Numbered from the stretch's first letter, positions 1 to 9,182 are shown. The stretch: 64,000 bases of DNA from Pseudomonadota bacterium (GCA_023426545.1 JAFAAN010000175.1:1-64000), one strand, 5' to 3'. Notes: generated by a model from the sequence alone, not told the origin. A program made the numbers and translations.

Positions 1-1531
1 CCTGCGACACGGGCGCGGCGGGCGCGGGAGTCACTTCACGAACCTCCAGCGAGGGGGCCCCCGGAGCGGCGGCCTCGGCCTCGGCCGGCGTGGCCTCGCC
101 CTCGCGAACCTCGCGCTGCTCACGCTCGCGCTCACGGCGGCGCTTCTCACGCGGGCGCTCGCGCTCCGGAGCGGCGGCCTCGGCGGGCTCCTCACCCTCC
201 CGGGCCTGCTTCTCGCGCTGGCGCTCCTCGCGGCGCTTCTGGGCCTCCTCGGCATCGAGCTTCGCGGCCTCGAAGAACTTCTCGTCGACCTCGTAAAGCT
301 CGACCTGGGTGACGGCGACGGCCGTCTTGGCCTCCAGGAACTTCTCGCCCAGCGCGTCGCCGCACCAGAGCATCACCAGCGAGCCGTTGGCCTGCGCCTC
401 GGTGCGCGCATCACCGCGCACATCACCCGCGCTCACCAACAGGCCCACCTGCGCCGAGTAGTGGCCCAGGTCACGCCGCAGCTCCTGCACCGACTTGCGG
501 TCGATTCCAGGCGTGCCCTTCAACATGCGCACCGCGTAGCGCAGCTCCACGCTGCCCTCGCGCTTGCGCGCCGTGAGCAAGGGGCCTTCCTTGGAGCGCT
601 TGGCCACCTTCAGCTCGCGGAAGCCCAGGCCGTGCATCATCTTCACGACGGACTTCTCGAACGTGCCGACGTCCAGTTCGCCCAGGCGCTTGCGCAGGAC
701 CCGCGCCACCGAGCGGCGCGCATCCTTGAGCGCGGCGCGCAGCGTGGACACCAGCGCGCCATCCGCCTGCGGCTCGGCCACGGCGGACGGCTTGCCCAGC
801 ATCGGACGGCCACCCTCCAGCGGAATGCCCAGCGCCTGCGCGAACGCGGCCTGGAGCTCCAGCGGCGGGGCCTCGCTCGGGGCGCCGGCGCGCTCCAGCG
901 AAATCTCGCCGGAGTCCTTGCTGAAGGCGTACTGCGGACGCCGGCCGGCGTCGATGCGCCGCTGGTTGTCCTCCAGCAGCGCGGTGAGCACCGCCTCCAC
1001 CGAGGTGTCCTCGGCGCACAGCTCCTTGGCCCGGGCGCGCTCGATGATCTGCTCGGTGCGAAGCGCGAGCTCCGCGTCGCTGAGAATCTCGAACACCACC
1101 TCCGGCAGGGGCGGGAAGCGCTTGCGGCGGCCGCCACGCTCCTCGTCCTCGTCCCGGCGGCGCTTGCGCTCGCTGCCACGGCCCGCCACCCGCACGTTGT
1201 CCGTGCGCGGCTCCGGGTGACGCTCCGCCGGGCGCAGCGGCGGCAGCTCCTCTTCGGGATGCGGCTCGACCACGCCAGTTTGAGCCAGTGCCTCGACGTC
1301 CTCGGGAATCGCCCAGTCGACCAGCGCGAAGGTATCCTTCGCGGTAACGAGCACCTTGCGGTCCCGCGTGCGGCGCGCCATGGCTGCGAGGCGCGACAGC
1401 ATCGTCACCTCAGGCGTCTTGCCCACGTGGGAGAGCAGGCTCTGCTCGATGGACTTCTCGGTAATTTCAAGGAAGTGGAGGGGACGACCTTCGCTCTCCA
1501 GGATGCGGAGCGCGGCCTCGTAGAATGTCAT
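1..1531 (-). CDS. HARE-HTH protein with degenerate Mrr-like nuclease domain (partial, 3' end outside window)
   Basis: The frame reads without a stop from an ATG at 1531 to the left edge, 510 codons, so the C-terminus is missing. Residues 1-75 (MTFYEAALRILESEGRPL...) resemble a HARE-HTH winged helix, a fold found in RNA polymerase delta subunits and beside restriction nucleases. After a basic Arg-rich linker (about 105-140), residues 285-405 resemble the Mrr-type PD-(D/E)XK domain: FEKSVVKMMHGLGF, then a sheet region, then QVGLLVSAGDVRGDA. The catalytic Asp and QxK are not evident; the QVKR-like position reads RYAVRMLKG. The visible tail (420-510) is strongly charged (KRREERQREKQ). I infer a DNA-associated protein that has probably lost cleavage. 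A GGGGA ribosome site precedes the ATG. Family assignment is by eye. Confidence 0.75.
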   Translation of the reverse strand, partial: MTFYEAALRILESEGRPLHFLEITEKSIEQSLLSHVGKTPEVTMLSRLAAMARRTRDRKVLVTAKDTFALVDWAIPEDVEALAQTGVVEPHPEEELPPLRPAERHPEPRTDNVRVAGRGSERKRRRDEDEERGGRRKRFPPLPEVVFEILSDAELALRTEQIIERARAKELCAEDTSVEAVLTALLEDNQRRIDAGRRPQYAFSKDSGEISLERAGAPSEAPPLELQAAFAQALGIPLEGGRPMLGKPSAVAEPQADGALVSTLRAALKDARRSVARVLRKRLGELDVGTFEKSVVKMMHGLGFRELKVAKRSKEGPLLTARKREGSVELRYAVRMLKGTPGIDRKSVQELRRDLGHYSAQVGLLVSAGDVRGDARTEAQANGSLVMLWCGDALGEKFLEAKTAVAVTQVELYEVDEKFFEAAKLDAEEAQKRREERQREKQAREGEEPAEAAAPERERPREKRRREREREQREVREGEATPAEAEAAAPGAPSLEVREVTPAPAAPVSQ

Positions 1532-1589
1532 CGAGTATTCCCCAGGAATTCCGAACGGTTACAAAAATGTAGGTCCGTATAGGCGGCGG

Positions 1590-1619
1590 ATGCTAGCCAT
1601 CGCTAAACTGGCTTGTCAA
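1590..1619 (-). promoter_or_regulatory. sigma-70-type promoter for the HARE-HTH gene
   Basis: On the minus strand, TTGACA (1614-1619) is followed after 18 bases by TAGCAT (1590-1595). The -35 box is perfect and the -10 is a 4/6 match. Predicted transcription starts near 1583, about 50 bases before the ATG at 1531. Confidence 0.5.
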
Positions 1620-1629
1620 CGAACGCAAG

Positions 1630-3825
1630 ATGACCCGCATACGCATCGGACAGCGCTGGAAACGCGAACCCGCAGCTTCCCCGCTCGATTCCATCGCACT
1701 GGAACTGGACGGAGTGGACCTTCTGTCCGGGGCCGTGGAGGAGTCTCTATCAGAAGTCGTGCCCGCCCTGGTGCGCTCAGTTTCGGCCCTCTATGGCGGG
1801 CGGCAGCGGCTGGCCCAGGTCTCCCTGCCGGAGGCCCACCTGGAGCTGGTGCTCCGGCGGCTGGGCCCGGAGGTGGAGCTGTTGGTGGCCAACCTCTCGC
1901 GTCCGGCCCGGCTCATGCGACCGCCCGTGCGAGTCGAGCTGGAGGAGCTCGTCGAGGCCGCCCGGGAGGCGGGAGAGCGCTTCCTCGCGGACGTCACCCG
2001 GGCCGGGCCCAAGGCGCTCGCTTCCTCTCTGGCCGTGGCGCTCAAGGAGCCGCTGAAGGGCCTGCGTCGGCCCGCCCGGCCACCGGATGAGGCGCCCGCC
2101 CTCCCCTCCACCCGGCGGCATGAGCCTGCGGAGGTTCCAGGGTTCGGCTTCGAGCTGAGGGACGCCGGCGTTCCTTCGGGCCGGGGGTCGGCCAGGGGCA
2201 CCGCGGGACTGCTGGCACCGCTCCTCACCACGGGTGAAGTCTGGCTATCACTGCCCGGCAAGCCGGAGGCGTGGCGAATCCCCGCGCCCCCCTTCCTCAC
2301 CGCGCTGGAGCTGTCGCGGCTGGCCGTGGAGCTGTCGCGCGCCGTGGAGCTGGGCGAGCCACGCTTCGAGCTGGCCCCCGCTGGCGCGAAGCCCCCACTG
2401 CTGCTCGACCTGAAGGCGGGACAGGCGAAGCTCGGCCGCACCGGCGCTGCCTTCCCTCTCGCGGGCAGCGCGCTCGCCGCCGCCCTCTTCCGGCTGGGCG
2501 AGTCCCTGGCCTCGGCGTTCGCGGAAGCGGACCGGGCCCTGGTGGGCAACACCTACCGCGTGGAGCTGGCGGAGCGGTGCCGCGAGGGCCTCTCCCACCT
2601 GCGCGGCCCCATCCAGCCGCCCGAGGCGAAGGGCGCGGCCCGCGAGAAGAAGGCCCGTCCTGGCCAGGCCGCCTCGCGTCCGCTGAAGGTGCCCGGCCGG
2701 CTGCGGCGGCTGCGCTTCGTGAAGCTGTGGGAGCAGCGAGGCCTGCCGGATCCGGAGGAGGCGCGGCTGCTGCTCGGCCGACATGGGCCGGTGTACTGCG
2801 CGCCAGAGCTGGCGTCCGCCTTCTCCCGCAGGGACGGGGCCTTGCTGTGGAAGCGCGCCGCGGCGCTGGGCGTGGCGGCGTCGGCGGATGGCCACGCGGT
2901 GGCGGCGGACATCGCGCGCGTCTACGGCTTCACGGGCCGGGGCGGCGGCGCGCGCTGGCTGCATGACCACGACGGCATCCCCCTGGGACCGCTGCTGCTG
3001 CGCAAGGACGGCCTGCTGCTCACATTGTCCGAGGACCGCACCGTCGTCGCCTTCGCGGAGGCCACCGGGCGCGAGGTCTGGCGGCTGGCCCCACCGCGGA
3101 CGCAGCGAAGCTGGCTGGCCACCCAGGGACACCGCGCGCTGGTGGCCACCGACTCGGGCTATCTCTACGGGCTCGACCTGGAAGACGGTCAGGTCCGCTA
3201 CCGGATGCGGGCGCCCATGCCCTTCCATGGAGCACCCGTGGCCTGGGGACGGCGCTTCCTGGCCATGCTCGGCCGGGGCTCGCACTGGGCCCTGCTGCTC
3301 GCGGACGCGCACACCGGCGAGTCGGTGTGGACGTACGAGCCGAACCTGTCCCACCTGTCCGCGCCGCTTCCGCTGGGCTCGCGCGTGTTCATCGCTGGAG
3401 AGCGCGAGCGGGAAGGCCTGTTGCTCTGCCTGGACGCGAAGGGCCGCCGCCTGTGGGAGCGCCCGTTGAACCTGGGACCGGGCCCCTATGCCCTGGCGCC
3501 CCTGCCACGCGCGGTGGTGGTGACCAGCGCTTCAGGCGCGGCCACGCGGGTGGCCGCCTCCGGCGCGGTGGACTGGCGCGTCGGGGCGGCGGGTGAGCCG
3601 CTCATCGGCGCACTGCCGGCGCACACCGCGAGGGACGTCACCCTGGTGCCGGGTGAGCGGGTGCGGGCCGTGGACCCGCGCGGTGGGCAGGTACTCGCGG
3701 AGGTCCAGGCCGGCGTGGGGCTCGTCGCGCTCCAGGCGGACGTGCGCCTCAACCTCTTTTTCCTGGATGACGCCGGCACGCTGTCCGCGTACCGGCTCGG
3801 CTCTCACTTCGCCGTGGTGGAGTAG
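1630..3825 (+). CDS. PQQ-type beta-propeller protein, 731 aa
   Basis: The C-terminal half (about residues 355-731) has repeated blades of the PQQ/BamB-like type, such as SRRDGALLWKRAAAL, EATGREVWRLAPP, DLEDGQVRYRM, DAHTGESVWTYEP and DAKGRRLWERPL. Each pairs a small-residue turn with a W strand about 45-60 residues apart. The N-terminal half (1-350) is Leu/Arg/Pro-rich with no recognised domain. It has no signal peptide or clear membrane segment, so unlike BamB it is probably cytoplasmic. The ATG at 1630 is 98 bases from the divergent HARE-HTH gene and has only a weak ribosome site. The role is unknown; a scaffold is a guess. It converges on the gene ending at 3838. Confidence 0.75.
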   Translation: MTRIRIGQRWKREPAASPLDSIALELDGVDLLSGAVEESLSEVVPALVRSVSALYGGRQRLAQVSLPEAHLELVLRRLGPEVELLVANLSRPARLMRPPVRVELEELVEAAREAGERFLADVTRAGPKALASSLAVALKEPLKGLRRPARPPDEAPALPSTRRHEPAEVPGFGFELRDAGVPSGRGSARGTAGLLAPLLTTGEVWLSLPGKPEAWRIPAPPFLTALELSRLAVELSRAVELGEPRFELAPAGAKPPLLLDLKAGQAKLGRTGAAFPLAGSALAAALFRLGESLASAFAEADRALVGNTYRVELAERCREGLSHLRGPIQPPEAKGAAREKKARPGQAASRPLKVPGRLRRLRFVKLWEQRGLPDPEEARLLLGRHGPVYCAPELASAFSRRDGALLWKRAAALGVAASADGHAVAADIARVYGFTGRGGGARWLHDHDGIPLGPLLLRKDGLLLTLSEDRTVVAFAEATGREVWRLAPPRTQRSWLATQGHRALVATDSGYLYGLDLEDGQVRYRMRAPMPFHGAPVAWGRRFLAMLGRGSHWALLLADAHTGESVWTYEPNLSHLSAPLPLGSRVFIAGEREREGLLLCLDAKGRRLWERPLNLGPGPYALAPLPRAVVVTSASGAATRVAASGAVDWRVGAAGEPLIGALPAHTARDVTLVPGERVRAVDPRGGQVLAEVQAGVGLVALQADVRLNLFFLDDAGTLSAYRLGSHFAVVE

Positions 3826-3837
3826 CCCGCGGGCCGC

Positions 3838-4752
3838 CTAGTTCTGCGCGGCCTTCGACGGGTCGATCTCCTCTTCGGGGCGCTCCTCCTGGGTGGCGCC
3901 CTCCCAGGTCTCACCGGCGCCGAGCTTCCAGTCGGAGGGCACGTCCAGCTTCCACACATAGGTGGACGTCGCGGTGCCGCCCGAGGCCGCGCTGGAGGTG
4001 AGGTTGATGGTCATCTCCATCTTCGACACCTCGTTCGGCATCAGGTCCAGGTCGTAGTGGCCCAGCACCATCTGCGGGGGGAACTCGCGGATGAAGCGCT
4101 CCGGGTAGTCGATCTTCATGGACGGGTCCGCGCCGCGCATCTCGCCGAGCAGCTTCCCCTTCGCGTCGATGAGCTTCCACACCGTGTCGAACGAGGCGCT
4201 GGTCACCATCTTCAACACCTTGCCGTCATCCTTGAGCGAGCGCTGCGCGCCCCACACCGCGAGCTGCAGGCGAACCTGCGGCTTGCCCAGCACCATCACC
4301 ACGTCCGACGAGATGATGTCCAGGCGCATGCCCTTGTCGGTGGCCGTCCACACCGGGCGGTAGCGGCCCTCGCGCATGTTGTCGAACGTCTTGCGCGCGT
4401 ACTCGTAGAAGGCCTTGCGGTCATTGGCGCGGTCGTCCTTCGCGCCGGTCTCCGCGCGCTTCTCCAGCTCCAGGAGGTAGTCGTCGAACTTGGCGTTCCC
4501 CTTGAAGCGCGTCAGGTGCGCGTCCACCTGCTCGAAGTAGTTCTTGAAGAAGGGCTTCAGCTCGTCGCGGTAGCTGGCCTCGTCCGGGTTGGTGCGCATC
4601 CAACCGACCCGCTCCAGGTACTCCACATGGATTCGCTGATGATCCGCGTCACGCTGGGCCTCCAGCGCGCGGCCGCTCGCGCTGCGGTAGCTCATGACGG
4701 CGCCCAGCAGCACGCCCGCGACGATGACGATGACTCCGAAGTAGCGCTTCAC
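3838..4752 (-). CDS. Membrane-anchored protein of unknown function, 304 aa
   Basis: I chose the GTG at 4752 because AGGAGA lies 7 bases upstream. The longer reading from 4827 would add a segment with no membrane character. The protein begins VKRYFGVIVIVAGVLLGAVM, one N-terminal membrane anchor. A helical charged region follows (FFKNYFEQVDAHLTRFK), then a beta-rich domain (about 110-280) and an acidic end (EERPEEEIDPSKAAQN). No catalytic motif is visible and I do not recognise the family. It probably faces the periplasm. It is divergent from the MetX-like gene, with 51 bases between starts. Confidence 0.7.
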   Translation of the reverse strand: MKRYFGVIVIVAGVLLGAVMSYRSASGRALEAQRDADHQRIHVEYLERVGWMRTNPDEASYRDELKPFFKNYFEQVDAHLTRFKGNAKFDDYLLELEKRAETGAKDDRANDRKAFYEYARKTFDNMREGRYRPVWTATDKGMRLDIISSDVVMVLGKPQVRLQLAVWGAQRSLKDDGKVLKMVTSASFDTVWKLIDAKGKLLGEMRGADPSMKIDYPERFIREFPPQMVLGHYDLDLMPNEVSKMEMTINLTSSAASGGTATSTYVWKLDVPSDWKLGAGETWEGATQEERPEEEIDPSKAAQN

Positions 4753-4803
4753 GCGGCAGTCTCCTGTGCCTTGGTCGCAGCAGTGATATGAGAATTCCCC
4801 AAC

Positions 4804-5835
4804 GTGATCCAGGCCACCGGCACCCACGTGTTCACCACGCCGCTCCCATTGGAGGAAGGCGAGCTCCTGGGCAATGTCCAGGTGGCCTGGGCTGCCTACG
4901 GAGAACCATCAGACGGCAAAGCGGTGGTGTTGCTGCACGACCTCGCCCAGTCGCACCTCGCGCTGGGCCCTCCGGAGGACTCGGCGTACCGGCCATCCGG
5001 CTGGGGCAGCGCATTGGTGGGAACGAACCTCGCGTTGGAGCCCGCGGTCACCCCCGTCATCGTCCCGTGCTTGCTGGGCAGCCCCTTCGGGAGCACGTCC
5101 CCCGCGACGGTGAATCCCGTCACGGGTCAGCGGTGGGGACTCGAGCTGCCACCGCTCACCGTGCAGGACATGGCGCGCGGCGTGTCCGCCACCCTGCGCG
5201 CGCTGGGGCTCCGGCAGGTGCGCGCGCTGGTGGGCGTGGGCTTGGGCGGGCACGTGGCGTTGCGGCTGGCGGCCCTGTTCCCGGACCTCGCGGAGGGCGT
5301 GGTGGCCATCGGCTCGGCGCGCGCGCTGCCGGAGGGCGTGCGCGAGAAGCTGGGACTGTCCTGGCAGGTGCTGCGCGCGGATCCCGACTACCAAGACGGG
5401 CTCTACGCGCCGGAGGCGCCGCCGCGCCGGACGCTGCGCAAGCTCCGCCTGGACTTCCAGAAGCTGCTCTATGGACGGGAGCACCTGTCCGCCGCGTTCC
5501 CGGATGCCGAAACCGCGCGTGCGGCCCTGGAGGCCGAGGCGGAGGCCTTCGCCGACGCGTTCGACGCGGTGTCGTGGGCCTCGCTCTGCTCCGCCTACGC
5601 GGGCAGTGATGTCTCGGATGGCTTCTCGCGGATTCGCGCGCGCGTGCTGCTGGTGGCGGGCGCGTCCGACGCCATGGCGCCGGTGAACCGGGTGCGGGAC
5701 ACCTACCACCTGCTGAGCGCCGCGGGCGTGAGCGCCCGCTTCCTCGAGCTGCCGGGCCCGGGTGACCACGGCGCGCTGCTCCAGGACGCGGAGCGGCTCC
5801 ATGCCCCGCTGAGCGACTTCCTGCGGCGGTGCTGA
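4804..5835 (+). CDS. MetX-like alpha/beta hydrolase without the nucleophile serine
   Basis: This 343-residue protein follows the homoserine O-acyltransferase (MetX) pattern: YGEPSDGKAVVLLHD near 32-46, GSTSPATVNPVTG near 96-108, LPPLTVQDMARGV near 115-127. The nucleophile elbow reads VGVGLGGH (143-150). MetX has G-G-S-M-G-G here, so the serine is glycine at residue 146 (codon GGC, 5239-5241). The acid (ASDAMAP) and histidine (GPGDHGALL) positions remain. Classical acyl-enzyme chemistry should not work. It may be a scaffold or a pseudo-enzyme. The GTG at 4804 is the first possible start after the in-frame TGA at 4789. It ends directly against udk. Confidence 0.8.
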   Translation: MIQATGTHVFTTPLPLEEGELLGNVQVAWAAYGEPSDGKAVVLLHDLAQSHLALGPPEDSAYRPSGWGSALVGTNLALEPAVTPVIVPCLLGSPFGSTSPATVNPVTGQRWGLELPPLTVQDMARGVSATLRALGLRQVRALVGVGLGGHVALRLAALFPDLAEGVVAIGSARALPEGVREKLGLSWQVLRADPDYQDGLYAPEAPPRRTLRKLRLDFQKLLYGREHLSAAFPDAETARAALEAEAEAFADAFDAVSWASLCSAYAGSDVSDGFSRIRARVLLVAGASDAMAPVNRVRDTYHLLSAAGVSARFLELPGPGDHGALLQDAERLHAPLSDFLRRC

Positions 5836-6471
5836 CTACTCGCGCGGCGCGGGGCTAGAGAGCTTGCCGCGCAGGGCGCCCACCAGCATGCCGATGGCGA
5901 TCTCGTTGTTGCCGCCGTGCGGGATGATGATGTCCGCGAAGTGCTTGGACGGCTCCACGAAGCCCATGTGCATGGGCCGCACGTGGCGCAGGTACTGGCT
6001 CACCACGTGGTCGAAGTCGCGGCCCCGGTCCTTGATGTCGCGGGTGAGGCGCCGGAGGATGCGCAGGTCATCGTCCGCGTCGACGTAGATCTTCACGTCC
6101 ATCAGGTCCCGGACCTCCTTCATGTGGAGGACGAGGATGCCCTCGATGAGGATGATGTCGCCGGGGTCGACGGCCTTCATGGTCGACTGACGGGACGAGG
6201 TGACGAAGTCGTAGACGGGCTTCTGGATGGGCTGCCCGGACTTCAATGCTCGCAGGTGCTGTACGAGCAGCTCCCTGTCGAAGGCATCGGGGTGATCGAA
6301 GTTCACCTCGCGCCGCTCCACCAGCGGGAGGTCTTTCAGGTCACGGTAGTAAGAGTCCTGATCGATGAACGCCACGCGGCAATCTGCCAATGCCTCGCGA
6401 ACCTTGCGGGCAACGGTGGTCTTGCCGGACGCGGTGCCACCCGCGATTCCGACGACGAGGGGGGACGCCAT
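5836..6471 (-). CDS. udk: Uridine kinase
   Basis: Phosphorylates uridine and cytidine to UMP and CMP in pyrimidine salvage, in the cytoplasm. The 211-residue protein has the P-loop GGTASGKT at 11-18, DQDSYYRD, the NFDHPDAFD motif of the family, KPVYDF and EGILVLH. This is the normal layout and length (E. coli Udk is 213 residues). I chose the ATG at 6471; the upstream extension to 6522 is not conserved family sequence. The stop abuts the convergent MetX-like gene. The DUF692 gene lies 69 bases upstream on the same strand. Confidence 0.93.
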   Translation of the reverse strand: MASPLVVGIAGGTASGKTTVARKVREALADCRVAFIDQDSYYRDLKDLPLVERREVNFDHPDAFDRELLVQHLRALKSGQPIQKPVYDFVTSSRQSTMKAVDPGDIILIEGILVLHMKEVRDLMDVKIYVDADDDLRILRRLTRDIKDRGRDFDHVVSQYLRHVRPMHMGFVEPSKHFADIIIPHGGNNEIAIGMLVGALRGKLSSPAPRE

Positions 6472-6540
6472 GGCGGCGCGACGTATCGTAACCAGGGCGG
6501 GCAGCGCAAGGGTTCGGTCCAATCCTGGACAATTCTTCGC

Positions 6541-8190
6541 CTATCCCCGCCGGATCAGCCCTCGCTCGCGTGCCTGCTCCAGGAGCGACGGAGCCACTTC
6601 CGCCTCCGGAAGGGGCTGCATCGCAAGCTTTGCAAGGATTCCCGCGATTGATGCGGGGACGGGCATGACCTCCGGCCCCCCTGCCCTGCGGCGGACGGCA
6701 AAGGGCCAGGGCCCGGCGCCCGGCCGCCGAGCCACCTGCGCCAGCGACTCCAGGCCGGAGAGCTCCAGCGTCCCGGACGCCCACGCGCGGGCGGCGAGGT
6801 GGCGGCGCACGGCGCGGGTGGCATGGACGAACTCGGACAGGTCCACCGGCAGCGAGCCGACCCGCACGTCCTCCATCAGCCCGACCTGTCCCGGCCCCGG
6901 GGCGGGCACGCGGCGCGTGAACAGCGACGGCAGCAGCATCTCCAGCGTCAGCACCGCGGACGCGCCTTCATCCGGACGCTCCCGGAGGCGGCGCATCGCC
7001 CACGAGGTGAAGGCCTGTCCCGGCGAGCGCCCCCCGGCGGCGAAGAGCGCGCGGAACTCCTTCGAGCCCGTGAAGGCGGCCAGCGCCTCGCGGGTGCCCG
7101 CCAGTAGCAGGCGGCTGAGCGGCCAGTCGCGCTCCAGGACCTCGGCGACCACGGCGAGCCGGAAGTCTTGATCGGCCACCGTGCCGGCCTCGTCCTCCAC
7201 GGAGCTCGCGGGGGCGGCGGCGTAACCGGCGTCGAACAAGTCCCAGGGCCGGCCCTCCTCCGTCAGCGGCGGCACCTCGCGAGCCTCCGGCGCGCGGAGC
7301 GTGAGCGGCGGGCGCGCCCCTGCGGGCACCAGCTTGCGCAGGCGGCGCAAGGACGCCAGGGCCACCTCGGGCGGATGGCCATCCCCTTCGAAGGTGACGG
7401 CGCGCAAGGCGGAACAGCGCGGAATCAGCGACTCCAGCAGCGTGAACAGCTCCTCGCGCACCGGCTGCGTGTGGTCGTCCACGTAGAAGCTGCGCTCCCC
7501 TCGCCGCGTCACCACGCCGCCCGCGATGTGCAGCTCGATGACCTGGTCGAGCGGGAACCCGTCCAGCCCCGCCTCCAGCGGGAGCCCCGCGGAGAGCTGG
7601 TGGCTGAACAGGTGCCCCAGGTCCAGGAGCAGCGGCAGGCCGGTGCGCGCGTGCAGCTTCGCCATGAAGTCGAGCACGTGCCACGCTCCGCGCCGCGCCA
7701 GCACCGCGGGGTTCTCCAGCGCCAGCGGCATGGACAGGTGCCGCTGCACGTGCAGCGCGTGCGAGACACACGCCTCCAGCCCCGCCGCATTGAAGGGCGG
7801 CGTGAAGTAGAGGTAGCCCGGAAAGGGCTGGCCCTCCACGTGCCACCAGCCGATGTCGTTGCCCACCCACGGGCTCTCCACGGCGCGCGCGTGGGCGTCC
7901 AAATCCCCCAGCGCCTGGACCGGCTCCAGCGCGGGGCCCCAGAGGTTGAGGTGCACGGGGTGGAACAGCACCGGCACCTCGTGCCGGCGGCGCCACATCT
8001 CGGGGAACAGCGAGGCGTGCGCCTTCGCCTCCTCCAGCGACAGCGGCGCGCTGTATTCCACGTAGTCGAAGAGGCCAGGGGTCTCATCGAGCATCCGGTA
8101 CGGCTGCGGCACGTCCGCCACGCTCAGGTTGCTGCTCAAGCCCAGGCCCCGCCAGGGCAGTGTCCACGTTCCGGGAGCCGCATGCGTCAT
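6541..8190 (-). CDS. DUF692 (MNIO/MbnB-like) protein with extra C-terminal domain, 549 aa
   Basis: Residues 1-280 match the DUF692 TIM barrel, which in MbnB and relatives carries several iron ions and modifies cysteine residues of peptides. Visible signatures are LGLSSNL, HPVHLNLWGP, LALENPAV, LLLDLGHLFSH, IELHIAGG, YVDDHTQPV and FEGDGHPP. Some metal-site neighbourhoods differ from the usual wording: the expected SEHLAW appears as GNDIGWWH. About 260 further residues form a second alpha-rich region of unknown type. No Cys-rich precursor peptide is visible beside it, so a RiPP role is unproven. GAGGGG directly abuts the ATG at 8190, so the start is not certain. It is divergent from the GNAT gene and upstream of udk. 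Confidence 0.82.
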   Translation of the reverse strand: MTHAAPGTWTLPWRGLGLSSNLSVADVPQPYRMLDETPGLFDYVEYSAPLSLEEAKAHASLFPEMWRRRHEVPVLFHPVHLNLWGPALEPVQALGDLDAHARAVESPWVGNDIGWWHVEGQPFPGYLYFTPPFNAAGLEACVSHALHVQRHLSMPLALENPAVLARRGAWHVLDFMAKLHARTGLPLLLDLGHLFSHQLSAGLPLEAGLDGFPLDQVIELHIAGGVVTRRGERSFYVDDHTQPVREELFTLLESLIPRCSALRAVTFEGDGHPPEVALASLRRLRKLVPAGARPPLTLRAPEAREVPPLTEEGRPWDLFDAGYAAAPASSVEDEAGTVADQDFRLAVVAEVLERDWPLSRLLLAGTREALAAFTGSKEFRALFAAGGRSPGQAFTSWAMRRLRERPDEGASAVLTLEMLLPSLFTRRVPAPGPGQVGLMEDVRVGSLPVDLSEFVHATRAVRRHLAARAWASGTLELSGLESLAQVARRPGAGPWPFAVRRRAGGPEVMPVPASIAGILAKLAMQPLPEAEVAPSLLEQARERGLIRRG

Positions 8191-8305
8191 CCCCTCAACG
8201 TAGACGCGCCGGATGGCCACCGCCACACACCTGTCGCGCAGCCGGACACGTTGGAGGCCCACCCCTGGGGTAGAGTCGCCGGTTCCCCGCAACCGTGGAG
8301 CCCTG

Positions 8306-9121
8306 ATGACCTCTGCCTTACGAGCCGAGATTGACGAATCCAACGCGCAGTACCGCGGCGCCTGGAGACTGTTCGCGCTGGGCAGCAAGGCCGGAGAGGT
8401 GGTGGAGCGGCCCGACGTCTACATCACCGCCTGCCACGTCGCCTGGTCGATGCTGAACGCCGCCTTCCTGCGCGAGCCCCTCGAAACGGAGCAGGCGCTG
8501 GCGGCCGCCGCGGCCTCGGCGGCGCGCTACTACGCCACCGGCAAGCACGGGTGGTGCTTCGTCATCTGCGACGACTGGCTGGCGCCATCCGTGCGCGAGA
8601 GCGCGCCGTCCATCCTCGCCTGGTACGGCCTCAAGGCGGACATGGCCGCCACCGGCATGGTCGCGGACGGCCTGCAGCCGCCTGACCGGCCCCTGCCCTC
8701 GTTCGAATGCCGCTCAGTCACCGACACCTGGGGCCGGCAGGCCGTGGCCGACATCAACGCCACCTCCTATGACGTCCCCCGCCATCTCGGCCTCGAGGCC
8801 TTCGACGTGGACACCCTCTACACCCGGGATTGCCGGGGCTTCGTGGCGTGCCGGGACGACGAGCCCGCGGCCAGCACGGTGGTGCTGCGCGTGGAGCAGG
8901 CCGCCTATGTGGCCCTCGTCGCGACCCTGCCCCAGCACCGCCGCCAGGGCGCGGCGGAGGTCGCGATGCGCCACGCCCTGGCCAAGGCCGAGCAGGCCTG
9001 GGGCATCCGGCGCACCGTCCTCCACGCCACCGACGCGGGCCTGCCCGTCTATACGCGCCTGGGCTACCGGCCGGTGACGCGCTTCCGCCTGTACACCGCC
9101 TCGCCCCCCGGTCACGGCTGA
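8306..9121 (+). CDS. GNAT-family N-acetyltransferase, 271 aa
   Basis: The C-terminal 130 residues have the GNAT fold pattern: a strand with AASTVVLRVEQAAYVALVATLPQHRRQGAAEVAMRHAL (motif A, with the acetyl-CoA loop Q-x-x-R-R-Q-G-A) and then LPVYTRLGYRPV (motif B). The N-terminal half (AWSMLNAAFLREP...) is a second, GNAT-like half often seen in tandem GNAT proteins. The acceptor substrate is unknown. ATG 8306 has TGGAG 5 bases upstream. It is divergent from the DUF692 gene. Confidence 0.82.
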   Translation: MTSALRAEIDESNAQYRGAWRLFALGSKAGEVVERPDVYITACHVAWSMLNAAFLREPLETEQALAAAAASAARYYATGKHGWCFVICDDWLAPSVRESAPSILAWYGLKADMAATGMVADGLQPPDRPLPSFECRSVTDTWGRQAVADINATSYDVPRHLGLEAFDVDTLYTRDCRGFVACRDDEPAASTVVLRVEQAAYVALVATLPQHRRQGAAEVAMRHALAKAEQAWGIRRTVLHATDAGLPVYTRLGYRPVTRFRLYTASPPGHG

Positions 9122-9164
9122 GCCGCGCGAGCACCTCGGAGCCCCGCCCGTCACCGTCCCGTCA

Positions 9165-9182
9165 AATCCTGTTTTCAGGATT
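9165..9182 (+). terminator. AATCCTG/CAGGATT hairpin after the GNAT gene
   Basis: A 7-bp perfect stem with a TTTT loop, 43 bases after the stop at 9121. It has no trailing T run, so it may be an operator or 3' stem and not an intrinsic terminator. Confidence 0.4.
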
